Notes: generated from the sequence alone by a model not told the origin. DNA of 64,000 nucleotides from Xenopus tropicalis (GCF_000004195.4 NC_030679.2:37251712-37315711); one strand, 5' to 3'; numbered from the stretch's first letter, positions 33,961-47,423 are shown. Numbers and translations are program-made.

Positions 33961-35370
33961 ACATTCACTGAATATGCTTACAGGCACAATTAAGTTAATA
34001 TACCATTTGTTGTGCGTGTAGCTTGCACAGACATATGAATAAAATGCCCATCCTTAAGGAAAATATCTACTATACAGTGCTGGTCAGTGGTGTCAAATGT
34101 GACACTCCAGCTGTTCCTTAGTACAAGTGACAAGTGCTAGCTGGCTGGCAATGCTGACAATTGCAGGCAACAGGGGCACTGTATGGTGTAGGATTAGGAG
34201 ATACATGTTTTTATGTACTGAATATACCTTTGCTCAATATCAACATTTGAGAATGTAGTGAGGATCAGGGGCTGCCATATTGAATGCCTGCTTATGAAAA
34301 TAAAGGTATGGCAGATATTGGCAATATAATTGGATGTTTTGTGGTAAGGGCACCCTCACAGAGTTAAATGCAACTACTTACATTAAAATGACCAGGGTTC
34401 AGGTGAATCAGTCAGTAATATTATATTGCCCTCCCACTTACTGTTCCACCTGTGCTGTTGTCTAGACTTCCTGAAGGGAAGATCTGGGGATGGGCAGGAT
34501 ATATTTTGCATAATAATGGCCTAATGGATGTTTACTGACAACAAAACCAGGTTAGTACCCTGTAGGATCCTATTGAAAATGACCCCTGCTAATGGGACCA
34601 GTTTGTCTAGGAAGACAGGGAATCTGGGATAGCATCACAGTCTGGTGAATTTAAAAAGGCTGGGAAAGGTATTGAAGAGGAAAGAGTGCAAAGGTGCCAA
34701 CAAGCAGGAAGACTGGTGATTTGGACTATATTGACTGAACTGGTAGCTAATATCTCATATATTAGATGCTGAGCGAGTTGGCAACTTTTCTAGGGAAAAA
34801 ATACCGCCTTCCTATTTATTTTTTTATCTTTCTTCAATATTAATAACATTTGCATCAAGTATAATGGTGGCAAACCTAGCTTCTGGTCAGGCTGGGTAGA
34901 AAATCCTATCAGGACCAAATGTTGCATAAGGACTGGACATTCAGATCTGCCCAGTTTGGTCTATAACTTAAAAGGATAAAGGATCTGCTAGGTTGGCTAA
35001 ATGGCTAATGAGCCTTGGTGTGTAGGGAAGAATAAGGCAGTACATTTTAAATAAAGTATAAAGTTATAAACGATCCATGTGGCCCTATGAGATGTAAGCT
35101 GATCTTAGTGACAGCAAAATGCCTTGGTCAGTACAGAATCTACAATGGTGTGGCTAGGGAGCGTAACAGTCCAGACCCTGTCAGTGCAATAGCCTTTGCA
35201 ACTCATTATACAAACCACCTACTGTCGCACTAGGCCAGATTCAATTATAGAATTTCTCTAGCAAGTGTTCCTGGGAAAAAACTCCTTGCATTGTTCCCAT
35301 AGGGAAACAGGCAAACAATTGTGGAAAGGTTTGCCACAAAATTCTAATGACTAGAAACTAGGAGCCATTT
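33961..35370. other. Noncoding stretch without recognised features
   Basis: Unremarkable sequence with no repeat termini or coding domains seen. Confidence 0.5.
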
Positions 35371-35374
35371 GTAC

Positions 35375-35446
35375 AAAAGGTGTATAGGGTGTAAGCTGGC
35401 ACCAAGGTTTAGGCTGGCACCATAAGGTATAGGCTGGCACCAAATT
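35375..35446 (+). repeat. Short tandem repeat, about 22-bp unit, three copies
   Basis: TAAGCTGGCACCAAGG, TAGGCTGGCACCATAAGG and TAGGCTGGCACCAAATTT follow one another. Confidence 0.7.
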
Positions 35447-35627
35447 TCACACTAGTTCTCAAGAACCTCTAGTGAGTTCCTATTCATTCATACACATATA
35501 CATGCCAGCATTCCCCATTTCAAAAGCCAGAGAAATGCCTTGCATTGCATGGTTTTGCTGGTGTTTACTCAGAAAGAAGGTATATGGAAATAGTGGGTAG
35601 AGCTGAAAGGGCATTTCTATTGGGTCC

Positions 35628-35735
35628 CAGACCCGTACTGGCAATCTGTGAGTTCTGGCCAATGCCAGGGGGCTACTGTTTTGGCCTCTGTGTATGTGAA
35701 AAGCCAGGGCCTATTTTGAATCCACTCCAGACCTG
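35628..35735 (+). mobile_element. hAT-type element of the CAGGCCCGGACTGGC family, deleted
   Basis: It starts CAGACCCGTACTGGCAATCT and ends CCACTCCAGACCTG. The interior GAGTTCTGGCCAATGCCAG matches the family. No convincing target duplication remains. Confidence 0.65.
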
Positions 35736-35824
35736 CAGGGACCACTGGGGCAGACAACAATAGATAAAAGTAAATGCTACTATCAAGAAGATCTATGCAC
35801 ATGCCCAGTGAGCACTGCAAAGCT

Positions 35825-36105
35825 TTAGGGCTCTAATCTCCCTGAACTACCATCCCACCGGCGAACATGTAAGTCGCCGGTGGGATGGTACACACTGTGC
35901 AGGCGATTTCGGCAAATCGGCGAAGTTGACTCGCGAGGCATTTTCGGCGATTTGCCGAAATCGCGCTGCCACGTGTGCCATCCCACCGGCGGCTTACATG
36001 TTCGCCGGTGGGATGGCAACTGATGGCAACTCGGGGAGATTAGTCGCCCGCGAACAGGGAGATTTGTCGCGGGCGACTAATCTCCCCGTGTGCCAGAGCC
36101 CTTAA
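35825..36105. mobile_element. Multi-hairpin foldback MITE (GGGCTCT ends)
   Basis: Ends GGGCTCTAATCTCCC and GTGTGCCAGAGCCC are bounded by TTAG (35,825) and TTAA (36,102-36,105). Two internal palindromes, CCATCCCACCGGCGAACATG...GCCGGTGGGATGG and its counterpart near 35,978-36,016, flank a central GCGATTTCGGCAAATCGGCG arm. A terminal stem GATTAGTCGCCCGCG / CGCGGGCGACTAATC also pairs. Open frames here are translations of the hairpins. Confidence 0.8.
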
Positions 36106-36479
36106 AGTACGTTTGTACCTGTTGCTGGCAATCAGAGTTAAACATAATTTTCAGAGATCTGTAGAACAGGCCTCCATCTTGCTGAATATTATAGTATATA
36201 TAGTTGATTTTGCTACACTCTGATGGTATACATGTCAGTGTGACTGTGTTATACAGGGAATGTGCCCTGTAATAAACTAGGGAGGTGAGAAGCCGCTGAG
36301 GTGCTGCTGTCTCCTGGGACCTACCCACTCCCTGGAAAATTCTCTACTTCTCAGTCCTTTTGTGTGCGGGGAGGGTTGGGGGAGGTAAGCAGACAGTGGG
36401 ATGCTTAAAAGGAAATTTACAATCATTTCCTCTCTGGTTTGGTTACAAATCAACAACATCCTGTTCTTTTGTTGAAGCT

Positions 36480-36850
36480 AGGGGCGCCTGCCAGACTGGG
36501 AAATTAATGTTCTTAAAGTGACAGCGCTCAGTAAGCAACGTTAGGTGGAATACTATGTTAAAGGTTACGAAGGTATTAAAAACACTTTGGTTAAGGCACC
36601 TTTTCCACCGAATTCCTTATTTTAATGAAATAGTGCCACTTGTTTCATAGATTATCAAACATTGTGCAATTCAGCAATACGTGGCACTGTTTTATTTATA
36701 CGGCAGGAATTGTGACCGCTTTAAATAAAGTCTCCCTGTCGTATCAGCCCATCCACTGGCAAAGGACGGAGATGTCTGACCTGCAAGATGCTAGATACTG
36801 TTTATCTGTATTTCCCAGCGACCCCTAGATAATTATTTTTTTTGTGCAGA
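36480..36850. promoter_or_regulatory. Candidate conserved noncoding element
   Basis: This is repeat-free sequence downstream of the foldback MITE at 35,825, with balanced composition, GATA-type motifs (TTATCTGT, CTAGATAATTA) and TGACAG. Nothing proves function. It is listed because it is one of few flank stretches with no trace of a mobile element. Confidence 0.2.
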
Positions 36851-38803
36851 TGGTCCGTTTATGGATAATAACCTTTAAAAAAATACAGCAGATTCCTTTA
36901 GCAGTTGTGAAATAAACTTGTGCGCGTAGGAAATGCGTCATTTTAGATGCAGCTTTAGGACAAGTTGTATCCTACTATAAAATATCTAGAGATTTGTATA
37001 TTTATTACCCAGCAGATGTAAAAAAGGAGGCTGCAATGCCTTCTTTGGTCTTCTCTAGGAGATGTGAACACTTAACCAGTTTATTGCCAGAGGCATGTGC
37101 CTTACATATTCCCAGATGGCGGGCTTGCCATGCTGGGGTGCAGCAGAAATTACATCTGTGCCCAAAATAAACATAGCGGCAAAGCATTTACTACCAATGG
37201 GCAAGCATCCAGAGAGTCGACAGGACTGTTAAACACGCAACACTCACATTGCAAAGAGCATAGCTTTTTCAGCCAACTGAGGATTCTGGGAGCTGTAGTT
37301 AGCAAAAGTTGGAAGAGCATACATTTGGCAAATGTTACCTAGAATTAGTAAGAAGGATTCTTCATGCAAGGAGATTATAATGTATCCTATTGCTTTCACC
37401 CTGTGTTCTGTGTAGTTCAAACAGTAGCAGAAAGGGTTACAATGCACAAAGCCAAACAGATACAGTAAAAAGAGGAAAGAAAGGTGCAGGTAATTTGAGA
37501 TTGCCCTGGGAGATGACACTCGGATGTAATTAGCATGGGAAGGGATGTGAACTTTAAACAGGCTCCTTTGTAAGTAGAGGAAGGGAGGGGAGTTAAAAAA
37601 GATCACTGTAATTGCAGTAGCCTCTTTAACTGGTCCCATTTGTGCTTGATCTGCTCCCTCTGCCCTCCTGGCTAATAGATTTGTACTTCCAGATAACCAA
37701 GTGTCCCACACAAGGGCACTAAAGGCATTTGCAAAAAAACAGCAATTCCAAATGGCTCCAGCAATACAGTTTGTAGATCAGGACTAGCCCAGGAGTCACT
37801 AGATGATGTGGTGCACCCACTGCTAATCTCTAGCTTTATGAAGCAGGAACTAGTAATGAATGCCAGCATTTAGGGAAAAGAATATAGCGGAGGACACAAT
37901 AAGCCAGGGAATCAGCAAATCACAACCCGTAAATAGCAATGTATTTTACTGCAATCTGCTTGTTCAGTCAGCCAAATTGCACAGATCCCTGGGGATACGC
38001 AAGCAGATCCCACCAAACAAGTAGATCGTTGTGTTATTAAGACAAACAGGCAGATCTAAAAGCAGTGACTGGATCATATAGACAGCCCTTTGACAGAGGA
38101 TCAAGTCCGCTGACACTACAATATTCTACTGATGGCATTTTCCACCCTCTCCAATAAATATCTGAATAAGCCCCAATCGATTAGGCTGCCAATCATTAGT
38201 GACCTAGACCAATGGGTAGTTTAGCCATCACACAACCAATAGTATTTCTATGACTCCTAGAACACTAACTGGCCAGGTTGATTAAGGACCAGATCCCTAA
38301 ACAATAACACCAGGCATTGATCACAATGATCAGCTTTGGTACAAATCTCTGCTGTTTGTTGGGTCCAGATTCATAGCAGTTGGCAGCCAGTTTATTCTAA
38401 AATGACCAAATTGATAGACCATATCTACCAATGACAGCACAGGTAGACAATGCAAACATTCCCAGCTTGGACGCCAGCACCATGGGTTAGCAACACTAAT
38501 CACATTACCACAGTAAAGAGTAGTGTCCTCGTTTGCTGCTTGGACCATTCTGATAAATTGAGCATAAACTCAATTTAAGTCATCCCACTAGCTTTTAGCA
38601 TGCAGGACAAGGACCCTTTACATCTGGGGCAGGGAAGTGGTCAGTAAATTTGCAGGATGGAGCAAATTGTAGCCCTCTTACAGTATACTTGTTTGCATAC
38701 ATGACCACCGAAACCCCTGTCCCTTATGTTTAAATGAGGCTAAGCATTAATAATATTAAATAATATGCTGGCCTAAGATCTGACTGAAACCAAAAGCCTA
38801 AAG
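36851..38803. other. Noncoding stretch
   Basis: A 155-codon minus-strand frame at 37,244-37,711 is the longest here. Its translation has no recognisable domain, and part of it overlaps a GATTCTGGGAGCTGTAGTT-type repeat motif. I do not support a gene. Confidence 0.5.
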
Positions 38804-39101
38804 CAGGGTTTCCCAACCTTTTTTTTATCCATGAGCCAAATGTAAAAAAGAGTTGGGGAGCAAGACAAGCATAAAAAAAGTTCCCAGTAGTGCCAAATAT
38901 AGGCTGCGATTAGCCACTTAGTAGCCCCATGTGGACTGGCAGCCTGAGGAGGCTCTGTTTGGCACATGGTTTTTATGCCTCCAACACTTGTCTCCAAGTC
39001 AGAATTTCAAAAGTGAGCACCTGCTTTGAGGCCACTGGCAGCAACATCCAAGGGGTTGGTGAGCAGCATGTTGCTCGCGAGCCACTGGTTGGGGATCAGT
39101 G
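38804..39101 (-). mobile_element. hAT-type element of the CAGTGATCCCCAACC family, reverse orientation
   Basis: It begins CAGGGTTTCCCAACCTTT and ends GGTTGGGGATCAGTG. The interior is the reverse complement of the 7,334 copy, with GAGCAGCATGTTGCTCGCG near the end. Flanks GCCTAAAG and GTCTAAGA suggest an eroded 8-bp duplication. Confidence 0.75.
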
Positions 39102-41869
39102 GTCTAAGAGTACTAAAAGGTATTGCCTCACCCCCGTAGATAACTGCTGGTTCCTAATGGGTTGCGTGTGAGAAAATGTGTTCTTATGTTAAAGAACAAC
39201 TTTTTATCTATCCAAGTCTTTATATGAAACCTCGATTTGCTGTCTATGTCACGAGTATTCTGGGGAGCCATGAGGAACAATTGGGTTTGAGAAGATGACT
39301 GCAAAACTGCATCTACATTTATTTCCCATTTAAATCTGGGAAACGCTAAACAACCTCCTTGCTCTACAGTCAATATTTGCTGGTTAACGACTTGGTATCA
39401 GATAGTCTCGTGGTGTCTTGTGATCTGGATGCTCATTTAGTAAATGGGGAAAACCTTTTTGGAGGAAGCTATTGTTAGCCTGGGCTATTGACAAGGGACA
39501 AGAAGTAATTTGATTAAGTATCTGTTTTACTTTGGTTTAACAGTATTAGCTAATTTGATCACTTTCTCATCACACTGTGCTGCAGAGTTCTATTTTAAGC
39601 CTGCTGGCTCACTGTGGATAATGGTATTCTTTAACCCTGTCCTGTGCTTTGTAGGGTAGAAGGCCACTTGATATAACAATATGACGCATTTCTTTAGGAT
39701 ATGAACTGGGTGGTAAATAAACCCAAGCGAGAGCAACATCTGAAATGCAAAGAGGTAATGTAAATTGACCTGTAGAATTAAATAAATATGTTTTAAAGTG
39801 GACAATCAACTATTAATTGTTATTATAATGTAGCCATAGCTATTCTGAGATAATTAGTGTTCACTTATTATTATTTTTTGTGTTCTTATTATTGCCTTTC
39901 TATTCTGCATTTCTCTAAACTGAAATGTAACTTGTCCATAGATAGACTATCCCTAATGCTTATAGAAACAACAGGGCCTCTGGCTGCGATTTCGGAGCAG
40001 ATGTGACCCCCCCCACAAACAGTCACAGAATTAACTGGGTGCAGACCTAACCCATGTGAAAATCCTGGAGTGCAGTGCTCAGTACTTATTGGATGCAAGA
40101 GTGCTCTTGTTGCAGGAGACTACAGAAGAGATGCAAATCATAGAGTGCCTTCCTATGCTCATGAATTATTTGAGCAGCTACATTTAGGCCAAGGCTGACA
40201 TGTCCCTGCATGTATTTAAGCCAGCTTGGACATGTTAAATGGAACTATTATTACATGTTTGTACAATTCTATTTAGTTAAGCCTTGGACAGAACAAATGT
40301 CACGTTAGATAAGCAGTCCTTTGTAAATCAGTACAGTCCAGCTGTAGAGCATTTGGGGGTATGTAATACAAGATTCAAGTCTGTATTAGTTCTAGTAACC
40401 TATAGCAACCAACCCGCAGGTAGAATTTACATGCTCCTGTTTTCATCATCATCATTTATTTATGTAGCGCCAGCAAACTACACAGCGCTTCACAATAAAT
40501 TTAAACAAACAGGGATCTTTAAATGTTTAACAAACAAGGGTATACAGAGTAACAATAGAATCAGAGGGCTCCTGCTCGCAAGAGCTTACAATCTGTTTTA
40601 AAGCAAATATTTCTTTGGTTACTATGGGTTACAAGCCCTAGTGCATATACTGTATATACATTTCTTATTTGTTATATGTTTATGTATGTTTATTTCAGGG
40701 GTGCAAAAATATTTTTTTGAATCTTGAGATGATGATCAGTAGATCCCAGCAGTCCAGCATTGTTGCGTACAGTTCACCCTTCTAAATAATAAAATTATTT
40801 GGTGAATGAAATGATTTTGGGAGTGGGTGCTGTTTCTTTCCATACAATATTATCTGTTTCTTTCAGTGTAATACAAAGCAAAAGTAACACATTCAATGGT
40901 AGCATAACACATAAGGTGGTAGAGTTCTTTACAAGTAGATCACAGTGTGTACCCCTGGTTCATGTTTTCCCTTTATTTTGTCTGCTATAGGCTGTATGTC
41001 TTTGTGCTGTCTTTCCCTAATTTATATGCATGCTGAGACCTCAAGTCCTGCACTGTTAGCTCTAAGGGTCCTGACCATTTGCTGATTTGCTTGACAGTGG
41101 AGGAGTAAATGCCTCCCTTTAACCAAAGAAAAGAAAAGGAAAGTGTCTATGTTGCCTTCATGTCAATTCATTTTGTTTGCCTGGTTTCTAGAAAGAAGCT
41201 GAATTACTTACACATAGGGAAAGTAAGTACTAATTTTGAATGAATGAATTAGGAATAGGAATGGTTTCTCAGAACCAGCAAAGAGAGAGAGGGGAAGACT
41301 GAAACATAAATGCTAAGCCATACAATGAAAAAGAGGCCTTTATTAGCACATTAAACAAATATTGAAATGTCCCATAAAACCAAAAATGTCAGACTTATTT
41401 AAAAACCTCATGCCAATTTATTTGTGGTCCAGAGTGTAGCAAGGGATGAGAATTTGCCGTCCCCTTCTTTATCTAAACTACTGCTCTAGAGACAATGCAG
41501 TGGTATCCTGTACAGCTGTGCTAGGGCTGCCATGTTGGGATTCCAGCAGTGAGAAATAGCTCCCTCCCAAACTTACAGCCACATCTACCATTACCTTTCA
41601 CTAAATACATTTGTGAATGACCAATTTCCTCAGTGTAAATGGAGGCAGGAGAGGCTAATTTAAGAAGTAATTGAAGCTCTGTTAGACAGTGGCTTACTCA
41701 CTGCTACTTTATAAGTCCTCTCTAGGCATATCATTCAATTAAAGGGCCACTTTGCCTTATGATTTCCTTGCAGAATCATTTAGGAGCTCCTTTCTGCTAG
41801 TCATGCCCCATGTTTTTTACTTTATAGCAAATATATTGCTCGACACCCTCTTTGACATTACTCCCACCT
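39102..41869. other. Noncoding stretch with the repeat at 40,441
   Basis: Otherwise nothing was recognised. Short TTATTATT and A-rich patches only. Confidence 0.45.
40441..40605 (+). repeat. Dispersed repeat with AGCGC...CTTACAATCT motifs
   Basis: Runs from a TCATCA microsatellite through TTATGTAGCGCCAGCAAAC and CACAGCGCTTCACAATAAA to CTGCTCGCAAGAGCTTACAA. Other fragments of what seems one long family are at 42,727, 44,395-44,530, 48,850-48,995, 50,380-50,535, 53,402 and 59,400. Class unknown. Confidence 0.55.
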
Positions 41870-42046
41870 CATTTTTGAATTTCCTAATTGAAGGCAAGCT
41901 TGGGAAGCATAAAGATACTAGTGTACTTATAAGAAGAGCCACCTGCAAGGTAGGAGCCCATTAGGGGATAACCTTTTTCATGCATTTGTGGCTTCCCATC
42001 CCTTTCTACATTTGAATGTGGTTCACTGGTAAATAAAGTTGGGGAC
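41870..42046 (+). mobile_element. 3' part of a hAT-type element (CAGTGATCCCCAACC family)
   Basis: GGCAAGCTTGGGAAGCATAA near the left, and TACATTTGAATGTGGTTCAC followed by AAGTTGGGGACCACC at the right, match the internal and right part of the family. The left terminus is missing. Confidence 0.55.
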
Positions 42047-43234
42047 CACCATGCTAGGCCATGATTCCACATAATTCTGCTTTGCTATTCCCCCTCTGGC
42101 TTTGTTTTAAACATTATAGCACAATGGCAGTACTGGCCTCCTGGCTGCATAGGCAAAGCTAAAACTACCAGGTGAATCAAGAATACCTTTATAGAGGCAA
42201 ATAAACAATAAGTAATATACATATTTATTCAGAGCTTAATAGTTCAATTCATAAAGCGGAGGAAAACCGAAGGTACAGTGACAACCATTTTAGATAGGAA
42301 CAAATACCACATTATACATAATCTTCATAGGATAATAGGAAATAATGTTACAGGAAGTTTTTTAAGGTTTATCATTAGGGCTTTGAATTGGGTGGCAGTG
42401 GAACAGTTCAGGGAAGGAAGGAATTAAATATTTACTAACATGTACATCGCTGGTAAATTTGTGATACTGGCCCCTGGCTCTAACTGGTGATTTGCCAGCA
42501 GGGTGGTGTAATACTGTCTGGGTGGCAACCCAGTTATAATAACCAAATAATGGGGTCTGTGGCAGTGGCTGAGGGGACTTAGGGGTGAAGTTTGAGGAGA
42601 ATGCCTATTTGTTCTTCTAGATAGCATGAATATCAGACTGAGTGGTATTTGGGGATGAGAACAATATGATGTTTTAAATGCTGTCTTATTGGAACTATGA
42701 GTGACACCGCAATCATTTCAAATTTCTATAACCTTGTAAAGCGCTAAGGGGGCTTGAACTAACAAAGTCTGATAACTACACCATTAGAGCCTGTGAATGA
42801 GATTAGTTTGCTGGAGCAATTACAGCTGCTTCACTTATATAAACAAGTGTGAAAACAACTACATTTTGTGCAAACCAAACTGTGACAATGTATTCAACCA
42901 AAAAAATAAAAAATAAAGGTAACGTGCACCTAACAGGACATGTGTCCTTTTATTCCCTTTTTTGTATAGAAACCATTTACCATTACATGTGCAGTTCCAT
43001 AACAGGCAAACTCAGCTTTATCAGGACTGTTTCTTTGCGGGTGGGGGGGGGACCTGTGCAACCACAGAGAGCACTACATGGAAGTCATCACCGTCCTGAC
43101 TATCCTTTCTGTTTAGAAAGCATTTAAAGGGTAAATAATATATTCTAGAACCATTGTATGCTGGTTTCCTGTTTGATGAAAGGTGTCTACTATAATGTGT
43201 TTGCACACAGAACCATCCACCTTAAGTTGCCTTG

Positions 43235-43361
43235 GCCGCGTATACCATCCCACCGGCGATTTACATACTCGCCGGTGGGATGGTATTTTGGGGAGACTAG
43301 TCGCCCACGACAAGGGAGATTTGTCACGCCCGACTAATCTCCTCGTCTGCCACAGCCCTAA
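43235..43361. mobile_element. Truncated foldback MITE of the same family
   Basis: The palindrome CCATCCCACCGGCGATTTAC...CGCCGGTGGGATGG is followed by GGGGAGACTAGTCGCCCACG and the right end CTGCCACAGCCC. The left half is missing. A further related fragment, AACAAATCTCCCAAAATGCC, follows at about 43,405-43,500. Confidence 0.72.
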
Positions 43362-43918
43362 GGCTGGCAGCACTTCTTTTTATTTTGGCAATTACTATTG
43401 AGAGATTTGAGCTTGGCTACGGGGGGCAACAAATCTCCCAAAATGCCTTCCCACCAGCAATAAAGATAAGAATTTTCCCCATGTGCCACTACCCTTATGT
43501 GTGTTTTTTATCTTGAAAAAAACTTTTGTTTAATTATAGGTTTTGACTGTTGCACGCATGCATGATTTGCATCTGTTTGACTTCTTCAGTCTCCCAGACA
43601 GTTTATTACATTTACTATACTATTATTTCCCTAATGGAGCTCTGCTAATTACATGTGCTATAGTACAGAGGATTCCTTTGAAAACTCGAAGGCATGTATT
43701 TCCGCATTAAAATCTGTTTCGATATTCAGTCAGATAACAGTCAGGCAGGTCCTTTGGAGGGCCCCATAAACAGGCAGGTAAGCTGCCGATTCAGTATGTA
43801 TGGGCTGAATCAGTATCCATTAGTGTTCCACAGGGTCCAGCAGCAATGGAGCAATGACCAGAATATTTAAGATTTCAGTGGCCCTCTAAAGAACCACTAA
43901 TGCCAGACTTTTCAAGTA

Positions 43919-44233
43919 CAGGTATGGGACCCGTTATCCAGAATGCTCGGGACAAAGGGTATTCCAGATAAGGGGTCTTTACGTAGTTTGGAGTAAGTCT
44001 ATTAAAAAATCAATAAAACATTAATTAACCCCAATAGGATTGTTTTGCATCCAATAAGGATTATTTATATCTTAGTTGGGATCAATTACAAGGTACTGTT
44101 TTATTACTACAGAGAAAAAGGAAATCAGTTTTAAAATTCTGAATTATTTGAATGGAGTCTATGGGATTCCATGGCATTCTGTAATTTGGAGCTTTCTGGA
44201 TAACGGGTTTCCGGGTAAGGGATCCCATACCTG
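43919..44233 (-). mobile_element. TA-flanked MITE, reverse orientation (315 bp)
   Basis: It begins CAGGTATGGGACCCGTTATC and ends GGGATCCCATACCTG, with TA on both sides. The internal sequence is the reverse complement of the copy at 6,194. Confidence 0.87.
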
Positions 44234-44530
44234 TATCTTTACATGTGTTTGATTCAGATGTTAAATTATGTCTGTAAATAAGCTCCTTATAACAGCCGAG
44301 GCAGCCATCCAGAATTATAGGGCCACTGACAAGTTGAAGTCAGTTACATGGGTGGTACACTAAATACTGTATATTCTGTGGGTCACCAGTCTGTGTAAAT
44401 ATTAATCAGTACATAGCACATTAGAGAAATTGCTCAAATTTCACATTAGTCCCTGGTCCCGTGAAGTTTCCAATCTACCCTCTCTATCAAGCCCACACAT
44501 TTGGGTCAGTTTCACACCTGCCTCTATGCT

Positions 44531-46734
44531 TGAGGGTATGGGAGGACTTAGGATTTAGAGGGCAGTGTAAACTCACAAACTGTCTTAGACCACAGCAAAG
44601 CTACTGAATCACTATTTGCCAGCACAACGTGGCTACCTACAGTTCTAACATCAGAAGACAAGTTCTTAGTTAGAATACAAATACTCACCTTGCATTCACC
44701 TCTTCCTTCCAACCAACACTTTTACACTCCTCATTGACTTTACCCTTTAATATTTCCTCACTCAGCAGGGCATTTTCCTGTACTGCCTCATTATTTGCCC
44801 ACAATTCTTTTGGTGGGGATGTAGACATATTTAGGGCTTTAGATAAATGACTTCCTTGCATTTTATTGTAAAGGTACATTGTTTAGGACAATTTATTACC
44901 TAGCGTGGGATTAGACCTAATAAAAACAAGTAAACATGCTGACGCCTATGCCAGAGTGTATCTGACCATGATTGTATCCCTTTCTATTAGTATTTACTGC
45001 CTGGTTCAGCTGCTACTGTGTCCTTACTACACAATCCCATGCTTCCTGCAACTGTTTAGAGAGCAGAGGTTCAGTTGCAGCTAATCTCGCACAGGCAATA
45101 GCTCACTGTCCTAGCTCTCTGTGAGAAACAACAAGAGTCCTTTCATCACTTCTTAAAATTCACTGTACACAACTGTCTGTAGGACAATTTAGAGGGTTTT
45201 TGGACCCCATGAGGTGAAACCTTGAACCCCTTAGGGCTTCAACACTTGCATTGCTGGGTTTGATGAACCTTTTAAACCTAAGCATCACTAGTTATTGCTG
45301 CTGGACTACAAAACTCTGGTACATAAAGGATGCTGGCAACTGTAGCTCCTAAGCAAAGAGAGTCAAGTGGCTTTGAATACATAACACAGAGCTTCTGCAG
45401 ACTTTGCTTCAATATTTGGCACTGTGTTCTTTTTATATGGGAAAGAGCAATGTAAAATGCTTGCTGTATAGAAACAACATATTCAGCCTTTGTTTCCTGC
45501 CTGGGCGCATTCTTGTGTCACAGTGAGCAGTAAAGTGCACGCTTGAATGAGTGAGCTGGGCAATTTTGCTTCCGGAATGGCCCAGGAATGCAGCTCCAGA
45601 TCGGAAATGTTAGGAAGGGGTTTCTATTGATCTATTGTGCAATGGCTTAACTTGCCAGCGCATGGGCATTTATCATTAACTTCTTCCCTGCCAGTTTTTC
45701 CCTCATCCTATTTCCAGTTAAAAGGTCTGAAATATAACAAAGTTTGCACCATGAGGAAAAATAACAGATATGCACATTCTGCTCCACTGTGCACAACAAT
45801 AACCCTGACTCAAAGATCTTACAATCAAAGTTTGATGCCTGGGTTTTTTTTCTGATTTGTTGGACAGTTTCAGCCCCCCAAAAAATATTAGGGGTATAGC
45901 CATTACAGTCACTATGTTACAATTATCCCTTACTTATATAAAGTTAAACTCATTAAGAGCATTATACAGAGATTATTAACTTGTCATTTTACAGCCCCAG
46001 TGGTTAAAGTTCCTTGTCAAATTCACACATTGTGTGTTCAATTTTTATCAGGAGCCAATAGGAGGGTGGAAGAAACTGAAATGAGTGCCCTACAGCCAAA
46101 TAAAGGACTCCAGCACTGCTAGGCAGCAATGCCACCCTCGCATCACCTTAGTTCAATGAGCATGCAGTAAGAAAAATGAGTATGAGTTTTTGGCTTAGCC
46201 CAGCACATACCCACCCACTTCTGGACTCCTGTAATAACAGTAACAAGGACAGCTGCAGGGCTAGTACTCCATAACAACCAAGTAGGGGGTTTCTTGTGAA
46301 CAGTAGATAAGTAAGTTTGCTTATTACCATTAAGTGACTTGGCAAGAGGATTTGGCTGTGAATGTCCAAATTGCTGCTCCTTGTATCCACACTGCAGCCT
46401 TATATCATATTAATAATGTTTATTGTAACTTGTAAAATATTTTCATGCAAAATATTCCATGCAGAATTGTGGCCTGGATAGTTTTTTACCACTCTTGCCA
46501 TGGGTATCACTTGGGGAAAAGGTGCTGGGTTGGACCACTAGGCTATGGCTTTAAAAAGCTCCAACTCAAGGAAGCTTCATATAAGTTCCTGCATCAGATC
46601 CCTGTGACCCAAGCAGTACTGTGCTCTGGCAGACATTCACTTGCTGTTTATATCTATGTATAATCAGGGTGGCTTTAATAATTTCCTAACTCTAAATAAT
46701 TTCCTGCCCAGCAAAAATAATGTTATTGGATTGC
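44531..46734. other. Noncoding stretch without recognised features
   Basis: No repeat termini, domains or strong motif clusters seen. Confidence 0.45.
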
Positions 46735-47050
46735 ACGTAAAGGGACAATATACACCCATACAACTATATAAACCTTTGTTCACATGAGAAAAAAATAGGC
46801 ATTGTGTTGAAAATGTATTATTCCTGTTTTTTTAACCAAAAAATTAAAGCACTAACATTGAATTCTTTTGACCCTAACTTCCACCCCCTCCCTCTCCCTG
46901 CAATCAGCAGAGGAGTTTACAGATAATGATCTCTGTGAGATCTGTACAAACAAGCCTCTCCTTTCCTCCATTGCACTCGATGTCTTGGGCTTACAGATGG
47001 GTGCAGTTCATTATAAAGTAGGTTTCATTTTGAAGGTTAATTTTGATTAA
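46735..47050. repeat. Possible TTAA-type MITE left half
   Basis: GTAAAGGGACAATATACACCC followed by CAACTATATAAACC resembles the terminus of another frog MITE I recall. No inverted right end was found before 47,050, so this is weak. Confidence 0.3.
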
Positions 47051-47096
47051 AAAAAAAATTGATTAAATTCCTTGTTCCCTCTCAAAAGTACTCTAA

Positions 47097-47419
47097 AAGT
47101 GGCCATACACGTAAAGATCCACTCACCCGGCGAGGTCACCAAGCGAGCAGATCTTCTCCTGATATCCCCCACCCTGGGGCCAAACAATTGAATTAAAACA
47201 GCGGTAATAGGCGCAATCGGTTCGCGGACCACATCAACGAGCCGATGTGGTTCCCGATCAGACTAAATTTTTTAACCTGCCCGATCAATATCTGGCCGAT
47301 TTCAGGCCAGATGTCGGTCAGGCAGGCCTGTCATTTGTGCCCCTACAGGGGCCAATAAGCTGCCAAATCGGTCTAAGGGACCAATATAGGCAGCTACAAA
47401 CGGCCCGTGTATGGCCATC
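47097..47419. mobile_element. TTAA-type MITE with GTGGCCATACAC ends
   Basis: Left end AAGTGGCCATACACG and right end CCCGTGTATGGCCATC form inverted repeats, with TTAA at 47,420-47,423. Several short inner palindromes occur (CCGATCAGAC, GGCCGATTTCAGGCC). Family copies are at 24,478 and, in pieces, at 32,950-33,350. Confidence 0.7.
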
Positions 47420-47423
47420 TTAA

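Noticed and set aside
37244..37711. 155-codon minus-strand open frame
   Set aside because: No recognisable domain and no coding-like composition; it partly overlaps a dispersed-repeat motif. No splice or promoter context supports it.
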